Shown: positions 37,156 to 47,913 of the stretch, piece after piece
Position numbering within the stretch: the stretch's first letter is position 1
How the letters are laid out: the number at the start of each line of letters is the position of its first letter
DNA from: Mesaphorura yosii
Lineage: Eukaryota > Arthropoda > Collembola > Poduromorpha > Tullbergiidae
Length of the DNA: 64,000 bases
Assembly (NCBI GenBank): GCA_009869945.1
Contig: WIXG01000163.1
Location: 1-64,000 of the forward strand
Reading direction: 5' to 3'
The notes under the pieces: model-generated
What the model was told of the DNA's origin: nothing
Seen by the model: only the letters and a program-made list of their open reading frames with translations
Databases searched by the model: none
Translations under genes and position numbers: made by a program

Positions 37156-39286
37156 TCAAGACGAACGTGTGGAATTGTTGTTGTTGTTGACGCGCTTCTT
37201 CTGCTTGAGCTCGTCCAGTTTGTCCTTCAGTGCCGTGGCAGCTTCTTCGTTCTTCACTCGAATCAGGTATGTCGTGCCCTTACCATTATTTCCAAGCGGA
37301 TCAACAGTCACAACATTGTTAGTCTTTCTATTCAATGGAATCTTCTCAGTTAGAATCATGTTCACCAAAAGCGTCCCCAGATTGTTTTCAGCTCGAACAA
37401 ACAAGTGATGACCTTTCGCGTGATCCTTCACGTACAGTCTTCCAAGGCCGAGGTCCTTGAAGTCTTTCTCGGATCTCTCGAAAACTTTGACCCTTAAACA
37501 ACGGAACAGAGATTAGATTAGACTACTCATCTGAGTAGGAGCATTTGCAAAAGCAAAGGGAGAACATGCCAAAGATAAATGTGGTTGCTACCTCGTCTCG
37601 TAAATCACATCGGTCTCCTCAACTGGCTTGAATTCATTTACCGGTGGTGGCCCATCCTCCTCCTCGTCATCATCGCCCTCTTTACTTGCAACGTGATTCG
37701 TAGGAGGGGGAGCTGTTGTGGCGTTGCTGAAGAACCCAGCAAAGGCTGGTTGGGCACCAAAAGCAAACTTCGGAGGCGCTGCGTTCTGCATTGGAGTCGA
37801 TGTGCTTATTGGCGGCGGCATAAAGAGCTGCGAGGACCCAAACGTCGGCTTGGGGTTAGTGAATGACGTCGACGTCGTCGATGGCAGTTTAATCAAGTTG
37901 TTATTCGATTCTGTGGTTGTGGTGGCTGCAGAAAGCGCACCAAAGTCCTTCCCACCCATTGAACCAGCCCCTGTTTTGTCGACGAAGCCGAATGGAGTTT
38001 GAGCAGGAGGCTTGTTCTCAGGAGCTGGCGCTGTTGTCGATGTAGGAGTCACACTGCCACTGTTGGCTCTGTTGACTCTTGGTGTATCGACAGCATCGAA
38101 TTGTAGCTTCGTCGGGGCAGGAGGAATCCCAATTCCGATTGACAGCGGAGTACCGAATGGGGTCACAGCGTTTGGGTTTCTGAAAGCAGCCTTCCCCTTG
38201 TCAGCAGGTACACCCTCATCAGTCCTTCCTCTCTTTCTGGAGAATGAGTTGTCCGAGTCACCCAATCTCGGCGTTTGTGGAGTATCTTTTTCTTTGATTG
38301 CCAAAGGCGTGCTTGGCCACTTTGCAAAGTCCGACACGAAAGGTTGTGGAGTGGCAGGTTCTGGCTTTTCACTTACAACTGCTGACTGACTTGATGGACC
38401 GGCTAATTTTCTTCCTTCTACCGCAGGCATCGCATGTGGTGTTGCAATAAGAGTGATCGAAGGATACTCTTCTCTGTCCCTGTTCTGCATGCTTTGCAAG
38501 AGATCATGCCTGGTCCGAATTGATAGAGCCTCCATTGACAGTTGCAGAATGGAAGCTTCAATATCATCCAAAAGATGCAGTAGATTCAGGCTTGGATCAT
38601 CTTCTTCGTGCTCCAGAATTATCTTCAAAGTATGTGACACGTAATTTAACGAAATCGGGACCAACGAACTTCCTGGATCTCCCCGTGAACTGTCCGTTGT
38701 GTTGGCGCACTTTTTGATAAAAGATTTATTCAGACTTGTCATACTCCTCTAAAATTATAAAAATCACACACAAAACATTGCATTATAATGCGCCTTGAAA
38801 TATTGAAACAAATTAGGAATTTTAGCAAGAGTTTTTAAGCTTTCACTGGAAACTTACATGTAAGTTTGCAAGTTTTGGACTTCTTCCAGACTGATCCTTG
38901 TTGTGTGTAAGACGCACAGAAGAACCGAAGCCAGAACCTAAATGCATGAACCATATTTATTAGCATAGCAAAATCGGCTGAAAAACCTAATCCACTTAAG
39001 CCATGCAGCCATTTACGGATCACAGAGCCAAGCCAAAGTCCTCACCTGACACGGATCCGGAGAACGGACGAGAGTAACTTTGACCAAGAGATCCAGGTGG
39101 CTTGTTATACAGGCCATAAGGTACACTTCGACCAGGTGGAAATGGAGTGCTGTTTAAGTTTGAACTCAAATCGTATCGATAGGGAGGTCTTGAGATAGAC
39201 GCAATCGCAGATCTCCCTCCTCCAGACGGGCTCGCTGAAATCCTCCCTTCCAATTCAGCTAATTCTTGAAGCTCTCGACTTGCCAT
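37156..39286 (-). CDS. Nup50: Nucleoporin Nup50 (Ran-binding, FG type)
   Basis: A mobile nucleoporin of the nuclear basket that helps importin-alpha/beta cargo release and binds Ran. Exons are 39286-39046, 38937-38858, 38748-37592 and 37492-37156, all in phase, for 604 residues. The C-terminal Ran-binding domain begins near residue 490 (RVKVFERSEKDFKDLGLGRL) and continues with HHLFVRAENNLGTLLVNMIL and TTYLIRVKNEEAATALKDKL; both stretches are close to the vertebrate Nup50 pattern. A middle segment (LHRSMTSLNKSFIKK ... LVPISLNYVSHTLKIILEHE) matches the Nup50 block before the FG region. FG dipeptides occur in PFGTP, PFGFV, FGAL and AFGAQ. The first 80 residues lack the usual N-terminal importin-alpha binding motif and are instead Ser/Pro/Tyr-rich. 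Start: first Met of the first exon (MASRELQELAELEG). Confidence 0.88.
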
Positions 39287-40947
39287 GATTGGAGTTTAAA
39301 CAACCCGATTTCTTCCTTTGCTGCTCAGCCAGTTATAATGCGATTCCAAGACCACCAGCTTCCAACACACATGCAAGATTAGCAACTCAATTCTAGTTTG
39401 CTCACGAGCGACGAATCTGCAAATACGCAAAACGCAATTCGCACATGAAGCAATTGGTCATAGATTCCTATCAGCAGAAGTCGAGCGTCCACTTCAACTA
39501 CTTCAACTTACCAGTGAACAGATTCTGCTAACCGATCACGCTCCGTCGAGACTTAATTTAGGAACCACTATAATACGAATACGAATATGATCTGTCTACC
39601 ACACAAACATTTGCTGCGTTAGTAGAAAAATACCGACTATCAATTTTAATTATTTCCAGTTTGAGTTAACCGGTTACTTGAGTAGAATATAAATTTAATG
39701 GAATTTTCACTAAAAATATAGTTCCGGTTTTAAATTCCCAGTAAAACAGGACCGAAGAGGTGGTGGCGGTCTTACTTTATATGCCTTATAATAACGGCAT
39801 GTGGCTTTTCTTCGATGCTGCATGCGCGTACGTACGTAGCGCTAGTGCACAGGCATTCGTACGTGCAAGCGCAAGCGGTGTAGGTCTTCTCCTTGCAGCA
39901 TCTCAAGTAAGTCTTGCTTCTACCGTATTTACTACGGTATACTTCGCCTCTCAGGCAAATTCGCAAAATTTGAAGCCTTGAGGTCAGGTCAGGACCTGAC
40001 TCAGTGAATCCCCTTGAAATTCAGCATTTGAAATCCTACAAAGTTGGATATTAGAGTCATCAATTTCTAATGCATCAAATTTGAACGATTGCTTAATAAA
40101 AAAAATGAAAAAAGAGCATAACATTGCGTTCAGGGTGTTGTCTTCAACATGAGCACAAACGGTATATCTAACTAATATTTAAAGCGGGACTTGAATCTGT
40201 ACAGAGATTGAAATTGCAGGAGGCCCAGGATGAGTATTCAGTGCCTGAAGCCTCCTGGCTCCTGACTTGACGTTGACTCCAAGATTTGCGAGGGTTGTCA
40301 AGGTCGGGCACAAGAATTTCCGACGACAACGACGACTGTACACGCAAGTGGTTGCATTTGCATTGGGCAAGAATGTAAGATGCTTGTCGACTGTCGATAT
40401 TATTTCCGAACAACGCAACGTGCAGGAAGAGGAGACCCATAAAATGCAAGTGCAACAAAGCTGGATGCGGAAAATGCACAAGAGATCATGCAGTTCGGAT
40501 TATGGATCCAGCGATCCAAGCCGAGTGTTTCCAAGAATTCATGCAGTGCACACATTTTCATTGTCTGGTTAGAATTGAATTCGTTACAATCGGTAAGCTT
40601 AAACTTTGCCCAAATTCTCCATTTTTCTAGAAGTCAATTAGTCAATTCAATTTATGTAACAATTAATTACTGGCTTAACAAAGGATTTTGTTCTAATTCC
40701 AGTTTCCAGTGTGGCGAATGTGTTCTAAGAAATGGGATTACAGCACGTAAGATTGCAGCGTCATTTGAATATGGATAAAATGGATAATTACCAAACGACG
40801 ACAAATATTTACAGATAGATAGATAGAAGGTAATTTCCTTCCAGGGAACATTTGGTCACAATACTTTTTTAAATTAATGTTGATGTCAAAATCCTTGTCT
40901 AGCTACTTCCAAGATTTACTGATTCACGCTTTTTCCTCGGTGAAAAG
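39287..40947. other. 1.7 kb without a recognisable gene
   Basis: This spacer separates the divergent starts of Nup50 and the helical-protein gene. It contains a 20-base alternating purine-pyrimidine run (39819-39838) and the inverted repeat TACCGTA / TACGGTA (39921-39939). No ORF is convincing. Confidence 0.4.
39819..39838. repeat. Alternating purine-pyrimidine tract
   Basis: TGCATGCGCGTACGTACGTA alternates Y-R for 20 bases without a break. Such tracts can adopt Z-DNA. Confidence 0.6.
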
Positions 40948-41514
40948 ATGGATTCACTAAGTCAGAAAATGGCTCGACAACAAACGGCATTATATTCCCA
41001 TGGTGGGTGGCAGGCCCAGCGGGACAAATTGGCAGGCTTACCTGCGTCTGAGCCCAATTCACATTTGAGGAAGGACCCCAAAAGCCGTGCCCTTGAAATT
41101 GGGCATTCGGATAATCAGCAAAGTGTTCAGAATTTATTTGCCTTGTACTTGGACAACTACGCAGTTTTACAAGCCAAATTTCAGGTAAGCATTCATACAC
41201 CTATCCTACCATGCTTCTCTGAAATTCAGTTGTAAAATTGTAATGAATTTTTTTTTCCTCAGGCTCTGTTGGACGTCAAAATGGCTCTGCTCCGACAAGA
41301 GCATGCAACAATTGCTAGCATAGAACGAATTCAAAGCATCGCAAAACTGTACAATCTCTCGATTCCTAGTGTGGATGCAGATCTCATTGAAGAACTGAAA
41401 AATCAGCACGCGTGGGACTTTAGTGTATCTATGCATAGCGTGTCAAATCGTTTCGGTTTCCTAGATCGCCCTCACCCGAACTCGGCGTTAGTCTCGGGCA
41501 ACGTTGCTATTTAG
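40948..41514 (+). CDS. Small alpha-helical protein of unknown family, two exons
   Basis: Exons are 40948-41184 and 41263-41514, in phase across a 78-base intron with good GTAAGC and CTCAG signals, for 162 residues. The middle (LFALYLDNYAVLQAKFQ then ALLDVKMALLRQEHATIASI) and EELKNQH read as long amphipathic helices typical of small subunits of coiled-coil complexes. No signal peptide or membrane segment is visible. I do not recognise it. The consistent splicing and an AATAAA at 41797 support a real gene. Confidence 0.68.
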
Positions 41515-41796
41515 CTAGTAGAATGGTTAAATCTTGAACGCACACTTTCATATCTAATTGGCTGTATGTTCATTCTGGAAGCGACAGATAAAATTGTTAG
41601 GATAAGCATAATTGCCATAATTTGCGAACCGTCTTGTGGGTAGTGACTGGTAACGTAGCAGCTTAATGCATCGATAATTTTAAGTGTTATGTACGAAGGG
41701 CTTTCCTGGTGTCACTAAAACTGCCTACTCTCAATTTCAATTCTTATGTGTAAGATTTGCAAGTATTTTGTACATCTTTCGATATTTCTCATGTTT

Positions 41797-41802
41797 AATA
41801 AA
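41797..41802 (+). promoter_or_regulatory. Poly(A) signal of the small helical-protein gene
   Basis: AATAAA lies about 280 bases after the stop codon at 41514. Confidence 0.5.
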
Positions 41803-42269
41803 AATGAACCTCTTTCCTATCGCGTACTGATACTAATATGGGAATCACGCTCGTCAAATATATGAAGAGTAGGCTAGGGTTTCTTTAGCATTACGTGCTA
41901 CCTTCCCATTCTCGCCTGTTCGTTCAATTGATAAGGTACTCATATTTTAAAAAGCGTCTTCGCGATCACTTCCTTCCTCGAATTCACGCTCGGTGTACCG
42001 ATTTTCTTCCTGGTAGACTTCCCTCGTGGAAATTCAAAATTACGCGTAAAATACCTGAGTTAAAATTTTACGAAATTACTACTTGATACCTAATACGTAA
42101 ATTTCAAATTCAAGTTGTTATCGGAAGTGAAAAAATCTGGGATTCACTTGGTAAGTCCGGCTTAATCAGTAATTGTTCATCACAGGAGAATCGAACTATC
42201 TCTATTAATCTTTTGATCCCGACCTTATCAATCAAGAGCATGAACAATTATTTCGGTTGACAGCCAGAA
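41803..42269. other. Short spacer before the basic-protein gene
   Basis: No coding content is seen. A CAG acceptor-like site lies 8 bases before the ATG at 42270 (GGTTGACAG), which may end a 5' UTR intron. Confidence 0.35.
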
Positions 42270-43637
42270 ATGGGAGATCCAAACGTTGTCAACGATGGGG
42301 CTGGTTCATCGAAGGGAGCCAAGAAAGATATTCAAAGTAAGGTCAACAGCGGAGCTAGACAACCGAAATCGATTCTTAAGAAATCTGCTAAGAAAGAGAG
42401 CTCCACCAATGGCACAGAAACAAGCTTTCAAGAGGAAGTTGGAAGTATTCTCAAGAAGGGAACCAGCGGAACCGAACCTCGTGTGAAAGATAAAGAATTT
42501 ATTACATTATATGTCAACTGTAAAACCGAAAACAACACTTATTCCAGTCCATTAAATTCACATGCACGAGTCACTCGCACTCGCAGCGTTGTCAGGAGAA
42601 ACTGGGCAAGACCACACAAGGAGGGCAAAGAATGTCTAACCGTCTACAAGAATCCAAGCAACTACGATTCGGCTCAGCGTGCTGACCTTCAGGAGTGCGT
42701 TGCAAAACGCGGAGTGGCTCCAAAGAAGAAAGCGCAGCTCAGCAGCGAGAATGATAATCGGTCAGGTCAGCTCACCCGTGCCAATGCTAAGCGAAGCGTT
42801 CCGGAACCGAAGAAGGACAAGATGAAGTCTACGCCAACGTATCTCCCAAAATGCCGTTTGGGCAGGAACAGCAATCTACTGGAGACCGCAGAAGCCGATG
42901 ACAGCGCCACCGGTACCGCCACCACCGTAGTTCATACAACACCTTCAGACGAAGACCTCGACGATAGAAAAGGAGTACTTCTGGCGAGGCTCAGCAGTCC
43001 ATCTTTGGAACTCTTCCGGGGCAACAGTTACGACTCTCAGACCCAGGCGATTCGGGCCTATTCGATGGACGTTATTAAGGCACCCGTTGGAATTGGAAGC
43101 AATGAGATTCCTTTTGATGCAGGAGTTCTGATTGTTGATACTACTGCGAACGAGAAGTTCTCCGCCTACCCGGAAAAAGTTCACAGGATGGTGTTGGAAC
43201 GCTTCAAGAAGTATGTTGCTGAGGATCAAGACCGGCGGGAGAGAACGCCACCAGCATCGACGAGGGGTGGCACAGGAGCAGACCAAGAGGGAAGTCCAGC
43301 ACACAAGACTTCGTCGGTGCCGGTTGAATACCCGGCTCGCAGACACGTCTTGCAAGCAGGCGCCTCCTACTGCCTTGCTCGCTACTCACGCGGCGTCACG
43401 TCTGGTTACATGGATCATCTTGGAATTGGTTCCGTAACTCTACCACTGCCGACCGCGCGAGCGGTTCCTGATCGACCCAAGAAGAAAGAAGCCACTGATG
43501 AGGATGATCCTCGCTTCCAAGTTGACGCCTATTTTCATCCCCGACCCCGACCATCAACGAGTGTTCACGCGTCGATCTCTTCAGAGCGCAAGGACGCTGC
43601 AAACTCAGCCCGTCGGAGCAAGGGCAAGGACAAATGA
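42270..43637 (+). CDS. Uncharacterised basic, disordered protein (455 residues)
   Basis: A single open frame of 455 codons. I do not recognise it. The N-terminal third is Lys/Arg-rich and carries the word SILKK twice (KSILKKSAKK and GSILKKGTS, about residues 34-63), a possible internal duplication. A central, less disordered stretch (ARLSSPSLELFRGNSYDS through YPEKVHRMVLERFKKYV, about 240-320) could fold. The C-terminus (about 345-400) has GYMDHLGIGSVTLPLP and a basic tail. No signal peptide or membrane segment is present. Many basic clusters make a nuclear or cytoskeletal role possible, but this is only inferred from composition. Confidence 0.68.
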   Translation: MGDPNVVNDGAGSSKGAKKDIQSKVNSGARQPKSILKKSAKKESSTNGTETSFQEEVGSILKKGTSGTEPRVKDKEFITLYVNCKTENNTYSSPLNSHARVTRTRSVVRRNWARPHKEGKECLTVYKNPSNYDSAQRADLQECVAKRGVAPKKKAQLSSENDNRSGQLTRANAKRSVPEPKKDKMKSTPTYLPKCRLGRNSNLLETAEADDSATGTATTVVHTTPSDEDLDDRKGVLLARLSSPSLELFRGNSYDSQTQAIRAYSMDVIKAPVGIGSNEIPFDAGVLIVDTTANEKFSAYPEKVHRMVLERFKKYVAEDQDRRERTPPASTRGGTGADQEGSPAHKTSSVPVEYPARRHVLQAGASYCLARYSRGVTSGYMDHLGIGSVTLPLPTARAVPDRPKKKEATDEDDPRFQVDAYFHPRPRPSTSVHASISSERKDAANSARRSKGKDK

Positions 43638-43914
43638 CACGAATGAACCATGGCAAGACTGAAGACTGGCTACCATCACACTTCCTGATTTATTTCGAGC
43701 TAGGCATTCGACTCGGTATTTACCTCCTGCATTTTCAAAATTATAAACAATTAAATTCTTGTAAAATCCCATTTCAAAATTGTACAATTTCAAAATTAAC
43801 TGTAAAATTCTACATTCGATGAGTAAAATAGGGAGCAAATATTTTAGAGGTTGTTGATAAGATTTTATTCCTTCGTGCACCGACAATTAAATTTTGACAA
43901 TTCGTGGATGTCAT

Positions 43915-44469
43915 TTACAAATACCCAAAGTAGTACCAGTTGAGAATTGGACTCAAAGGTCCTCGTAGGCGTCTGTAGTACTTCTTGCCCCCGTAACCAT
44001 ATTTGGTGGGCGGGTGGTGGCCAGGTTGATAGTGCGCGCTGCTTCCGTAACCCCCACCGCCGCCGTAACCGCCATTTCCATTGCTGGTCCCGTAACTTGC
44101 ATAGCCCTTCTTGTGCCCGTAACCGTGGTCGCGGTCGTGGTGGTCGTCTTCAAAGTCGAAATCTGGATACACAACAATGATCCGTCGATGCCGAGAATGC
44201 GGAGAATCCCCCTCGAGATCCCCTTTTGCGCTGGTCACAACGGGGTTCAATCTTTCATCGGAGCTGCTCCAAGGAAAGGAGGGGCCTGGGTTGTTGGCGG
44301 TGCTGGCCAGAAAACTCTCTTCTCCAACCGGCAGAATTGGAGGAGTTCCTAATTCAGAATTTGCTGTCTCGACGCCAGGAGTTTGATTTGATGGGTTTGA
44401 GGAGCTGACGAGGAGGACCGAAGCGGCGAAGAATACAATTTTGACCTTCCGGAAATTAAGATAAGACAT
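43915..44469 (-). CDS. Secreted Gly/Tyr/His-rich protein or peptide precursor
   Basis: 184 residues. The start is taken at MSYLNF because a classical signal peptide follows (VKIVFFAASVLLVSS, residues 9-23); an in-frame Met nine codons earlier is the alternative. A Ser/Pro-rich spacer leads to RHRR (94-97), a furin-type cleavage site. The part after it is rich in Gly, Tyr and His: HHDRDHGYGHKKGY, GNGGYGGGGGYG, YGYGGKKYYRR, ending NWYYFGYL. Such composition is seen in cuticle-associated proteins and in GY-rich secreted peptides of ecdysozoans; I cannot choose between them. It would be exported. A minus-strand AATAAA at 43869-43864 lies about 50 bases after the stop, and a TATAAA-like word lies on the minus strand near 44697. 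Confidence 0.7.
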   Translation of the reverse strand: MSYLNFRKVKIVFFAASVLLVSSSNPSNQTPGVETANSELGTPPILPVGEESFLASTANNPGPSFPWSSSDERLNPVVTSAKGDLEGDSPHSRHRRIIVVYPDFDFEDDHHDRDHGYGHKKGYASYGTSNGNGGYGGGGGYGSSAHYQPGHHPPTKYGYGGKKYYRRLRGPLSPILNWYYFGYL

Positions 44470-45621
44470 TATTATTGCACTTGCCGGTATACCCATTCCT
44501 TAACTCAGAAAATGCACACTCTCAGGTTTACCGTTTTCATCTTGACTCCACATACGATGCACTCCTCAAATCTTAGTCGCTTAGTCCACCTGCACTAATC
44601 TTTAAACCATGTTGTGAGCTGACCTCTTAAACTCAGCAGCATAAAATTCCAACCACAGACTTAAACAGACTGAAAATTCTTCGGTGATGTTCAAATTTAT
44701 ATCCCCCCAAACCATGACTTTTGCACTCTACAAATACCACGCCACGACACTATTTTGAGCCACGTGCAATCTGTGCCGTGGAAATTATTGGCAATTACGG
44801 GCGAAAGTGAAAGTGGTGAGATTCTGTAAACTGCAACTTTGCACTTTTGCCGTCATAACGGGCCAGAATTCAATACCTGCAAAGTGCAAATACAAACCTG
44901 TCGACACTCTCGACCCTCGCCGGAAACACGCCAAATTTAACGCATGCATGCGAAGGGACTCCAAATATTTGCATTCACGCTACGATTAATTTGTTACATC
45001 CAATCTTTATTTTCCCGTTTCACTCCTCAAGTCAGAAAACACATGTCAGTATTAATGTTAAGTGTAACGTAAATCCCCCAAATTGTTGCGCAAAGTAAAT
45101 TAAAAATTGAATGTGAAAATGTATGAGTAGAATTCGAATTCGGACAGCATATTCACATGATTATGAACATATTAAAATATCCCTTAAAATATTCAACAAA
45201 TCATTTCATGTTTCATGTCTTACGACATGACACATTAGCAGATAGCAATAACCAAACTTAAATAGCTTCTACTTGATTAGTGATGACGTAGTCTTAATTG
45301 AATCTAGATTAGCTACAGCAAACAAACTCTTGACGATTGAAATCAGTGCTCTTCGCTCAAAACTTATTTCCCATCAAGCCCTCACCCTGCCATATCCCAA
45401 GTGGTTGACTAATACGATTAATAAATTACCTTTCCAATTAATTAGTACATATTTCACGGTATGAAGGTTAAACAATGTATTACAACGCATTGTTGCTGCT
45501 TAATGCAGAGTAGCGAGTCACTTGTCGTAGTCGTGTAATTAAATTAGCAAAAATATGTTTCTTGAGCTCGTAGAAATCTCTTGTCATCGGGTTCCTTAAT
45601 TTGTTTAAGTTTCACCCGACA
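44470..45621. other. Spacer of 1.1 kb, no gene seen
   Basis: It contains the promoter side of the secreted-protein gene and the 3' side of the FGFR1OP2-like gene. No coding region is supported. Confidence 0.4.
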
Positions 45622-46517
45622 TTATTGTACCAGCTCACTGGACTTTGTCTGAACCTCCTTGTCTTCCTGCTGAACCTTCTTTTCTGGCAAGGAAATTGGC
45701 ATTGACCCGTACTTCTCTGAAATCTGCAAAATCTCGCGAAGGCCCTGCAGGAGGAAACGAGCAATTAACACGATTAAACACCAACGCTTATGCAGTTGCC
45801 GCATTGAGCTAACGAACTGTGATTTTTTAAGTTGCTTACTCGGTTCTCTGTGCGTAGACGACTAATTAACTCCTCCTCTTTCACGATTGCCTCCTCGTCC
45901 ATTTCAACTGACTTGGCCATGACCAATTTCATTTCATTGATTTGCTCAGCGTTACTTACTGCACTCTAAATGCGGACAAAGATGCAAAACAAGATGAATT
46001 TCAATTCAGGTAACAAAATATATCAAAGGATTACTAATTTGCCGCTTGGACTTACTTTTGTGTTGGCTTCGATCAATTCGAAGATTTTCTTATCCAAATC
46101 ATCACAATGAAAAAGTCTTGAAACGTTTTGTCGATATTTTGTCATTATTAGATCCAATGCATTTTGTTGCTCTTCTATCAGGACACGGAGCTCCCGATTT
46201 TCTTGCTGCAAGTCAGTGATGTTGCGATTTTCTTCTTGGATGTCTGCGATGAGTGCCTGTCGTGGTTTCTTTGAGGCTGGGTCGTTTAGCTGCGAAATGT
46301 CTTCATGATACTAAAAATTGCAAATTACATTAATCAGTGTCAAGGCGTTAATAAAATCTCCAATTTCCATATCTCTGGTTACCTGTTTCATAGCCTCGAC
46401 TTGGTTGTAGACAGCATCCATTTGGGAGACCAAACTGTCCAAGCACGTCTCGTCTTCCTTAAGCTTCGTGGATAACTTCTTTGCATCATTTAATACTTCT
46501 TGCAGAGTCAGGGACAT
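45622..46517 (-). CDS. FGFR1OP2/SIKE family coiled-coil protein (STRIPAK subunit)
   Basis: A cytosolic coiled-coil adaptor. In mammals FGFR1OP2 and SIKE1 bind the STRIPAK phosphatase complex through SLMAP/striatin. Exons are 46517-46383, 46310-46056, 45965-45840 and 45744-45622, each ending in phase 0, for 212 residues. Diagnostic runs are QQENRELRVLIEEQQNALDL with MTKYRQN (about 88-115), nearly the family consensus, EQINEMKLVMAKSVEMDEEA (third exon) and GLREILQISEKYG (fourth exon). The first exon (LQEVLNDAKKLSTKLKEDE ... VEAMKQ) matches the family N-terminus. Almost the whole protein is predicted coiled coil. It is slightly shorter than the vertebrate proteins. Start: the Met in MSLTLQ fits the family N-terminus better than an in-frame Met three codons upstream. 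Confidence 0.9.
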
Positions 46518-47913
46518 CTTGACCACTTTCCTAACTGTACACTTGGGTAGCTGATAAATCGGAGCTCAAACTACTTCTACACCAAACGGCTGACCAGCGA
46601 AGAACGTGGGCCCAGATGTTTGAGAACGGCAGACACTAATGGATCATTTTAAGCACTGAAAAAGGCTCAGGCTGCCCTTAATTTAGGTCTTGTATTACTT
46701 TTAGTCTACAAGCAAGACCACCAACGCAATTTGCAGACTGGACGACAGCGAATTAATTAATATTGGCTGTTACAGTTTATTCCTTTTGAATCGCCAATTG
46801 CAACTTTCAACAATGTAAGAGTTCAAAAAATAGATCGCCAGCAGATAACTTGAGGCTCAGAGTAATGCTTTACAGTGCCAAGTGAGTGGTTTTTGAATTC
46901 CATTCATTCCACAGCAGAAGAGAGCAGCTATACGAAAATTCAAAACGAAATACCCCACTGCACTGCAAGTCCGCAAGCATCGACGAGACCAACTCGATGG
47001 TGTTGCAGAATTTATCGCCTCTTTTACCTTGCACCTAGACGGTATGGTTTTGCGTAGCAGGCTGGTCATAGCCCCGGCTTCGACGGCGGCTACGAGCATC
47101 AAAATTTTGCTTTCACCGCAATCTTGGCAAAATTTTCGTATCCAAATCCGTGCTATTATGCATAACAACAAATTATGCAAATCTGAAATCTATGGAAACG
47201 CTGATACTTAAACTCAGCGTCAAGATTTAACACAGACGGCTAGTGGTCCCAACTGAGTAACATGGGCCATTAGCCGTTAACCTTGCGCTTTCTCCTAAAG
47301 TCTTAACCTAACCTAACCCATCCCCATCGCATGCGCAAAGTCATAACATAAATGGCCAATCCTACAAACCGGACTGGAAGTGGATTCGAGTACATAACTT
47401 ACTCGCGCAAAATGAAGCCGATTTCTAACAACACGCCAGTATTCTTGCATGTAATCAGAATTAAATGGATGAGCTTATCAGTTGCTCACAATTAACACTT
47501 TAAGACCAAAACTTATCCCATTTAACCGTGCATCATGGGCATACACGTTCGCAATATTAATATGTAATCTATATCCACCAATGTCATGCAAATTGTCAAC
47601 CATGTCTGCCAGTTCGGATAAAACGATAAACAAAGCAAGATTCACGAAATTGTAGCTTCAGCTAATTTTTTCGTTTAAATCCTTCACTTAAAATACCATG
47701 AAACTTCTCACTCAATCAAGTCGACACACTTGTCAAACTCGACTGAATTTTTTAGCTCCTCTACCACGCGATCGCGGTCCACATTTTCTGGATTATTACA
47801 TTCTAAGGTTTCGTGATTAAATGTAACTTGAACAGTCTACCACTCAGATTTATAATAAAGCATTCGCATTTCGTCCCGTACTCATCCTATTGGTTCACAA
47901 CTCTCACTCCAAA
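46518..47913. other. Spacer of 1.4 kb, no gene seen
   Basis: No coding exon is supported. It contains a short CCTAA-type run (47303-47319). It should hold the promoters of the divergent FGFR1OP2-like and adhesion-GPCR genes. Confidence 0.4.

Noticed and set aside
47303-47319. TTAACCTAACCTAACCC, resembling arthropod telomere repeats
   Set aside because: Fewer than three units in ordinary spacer DNA; too short to call an interstitial telomere.
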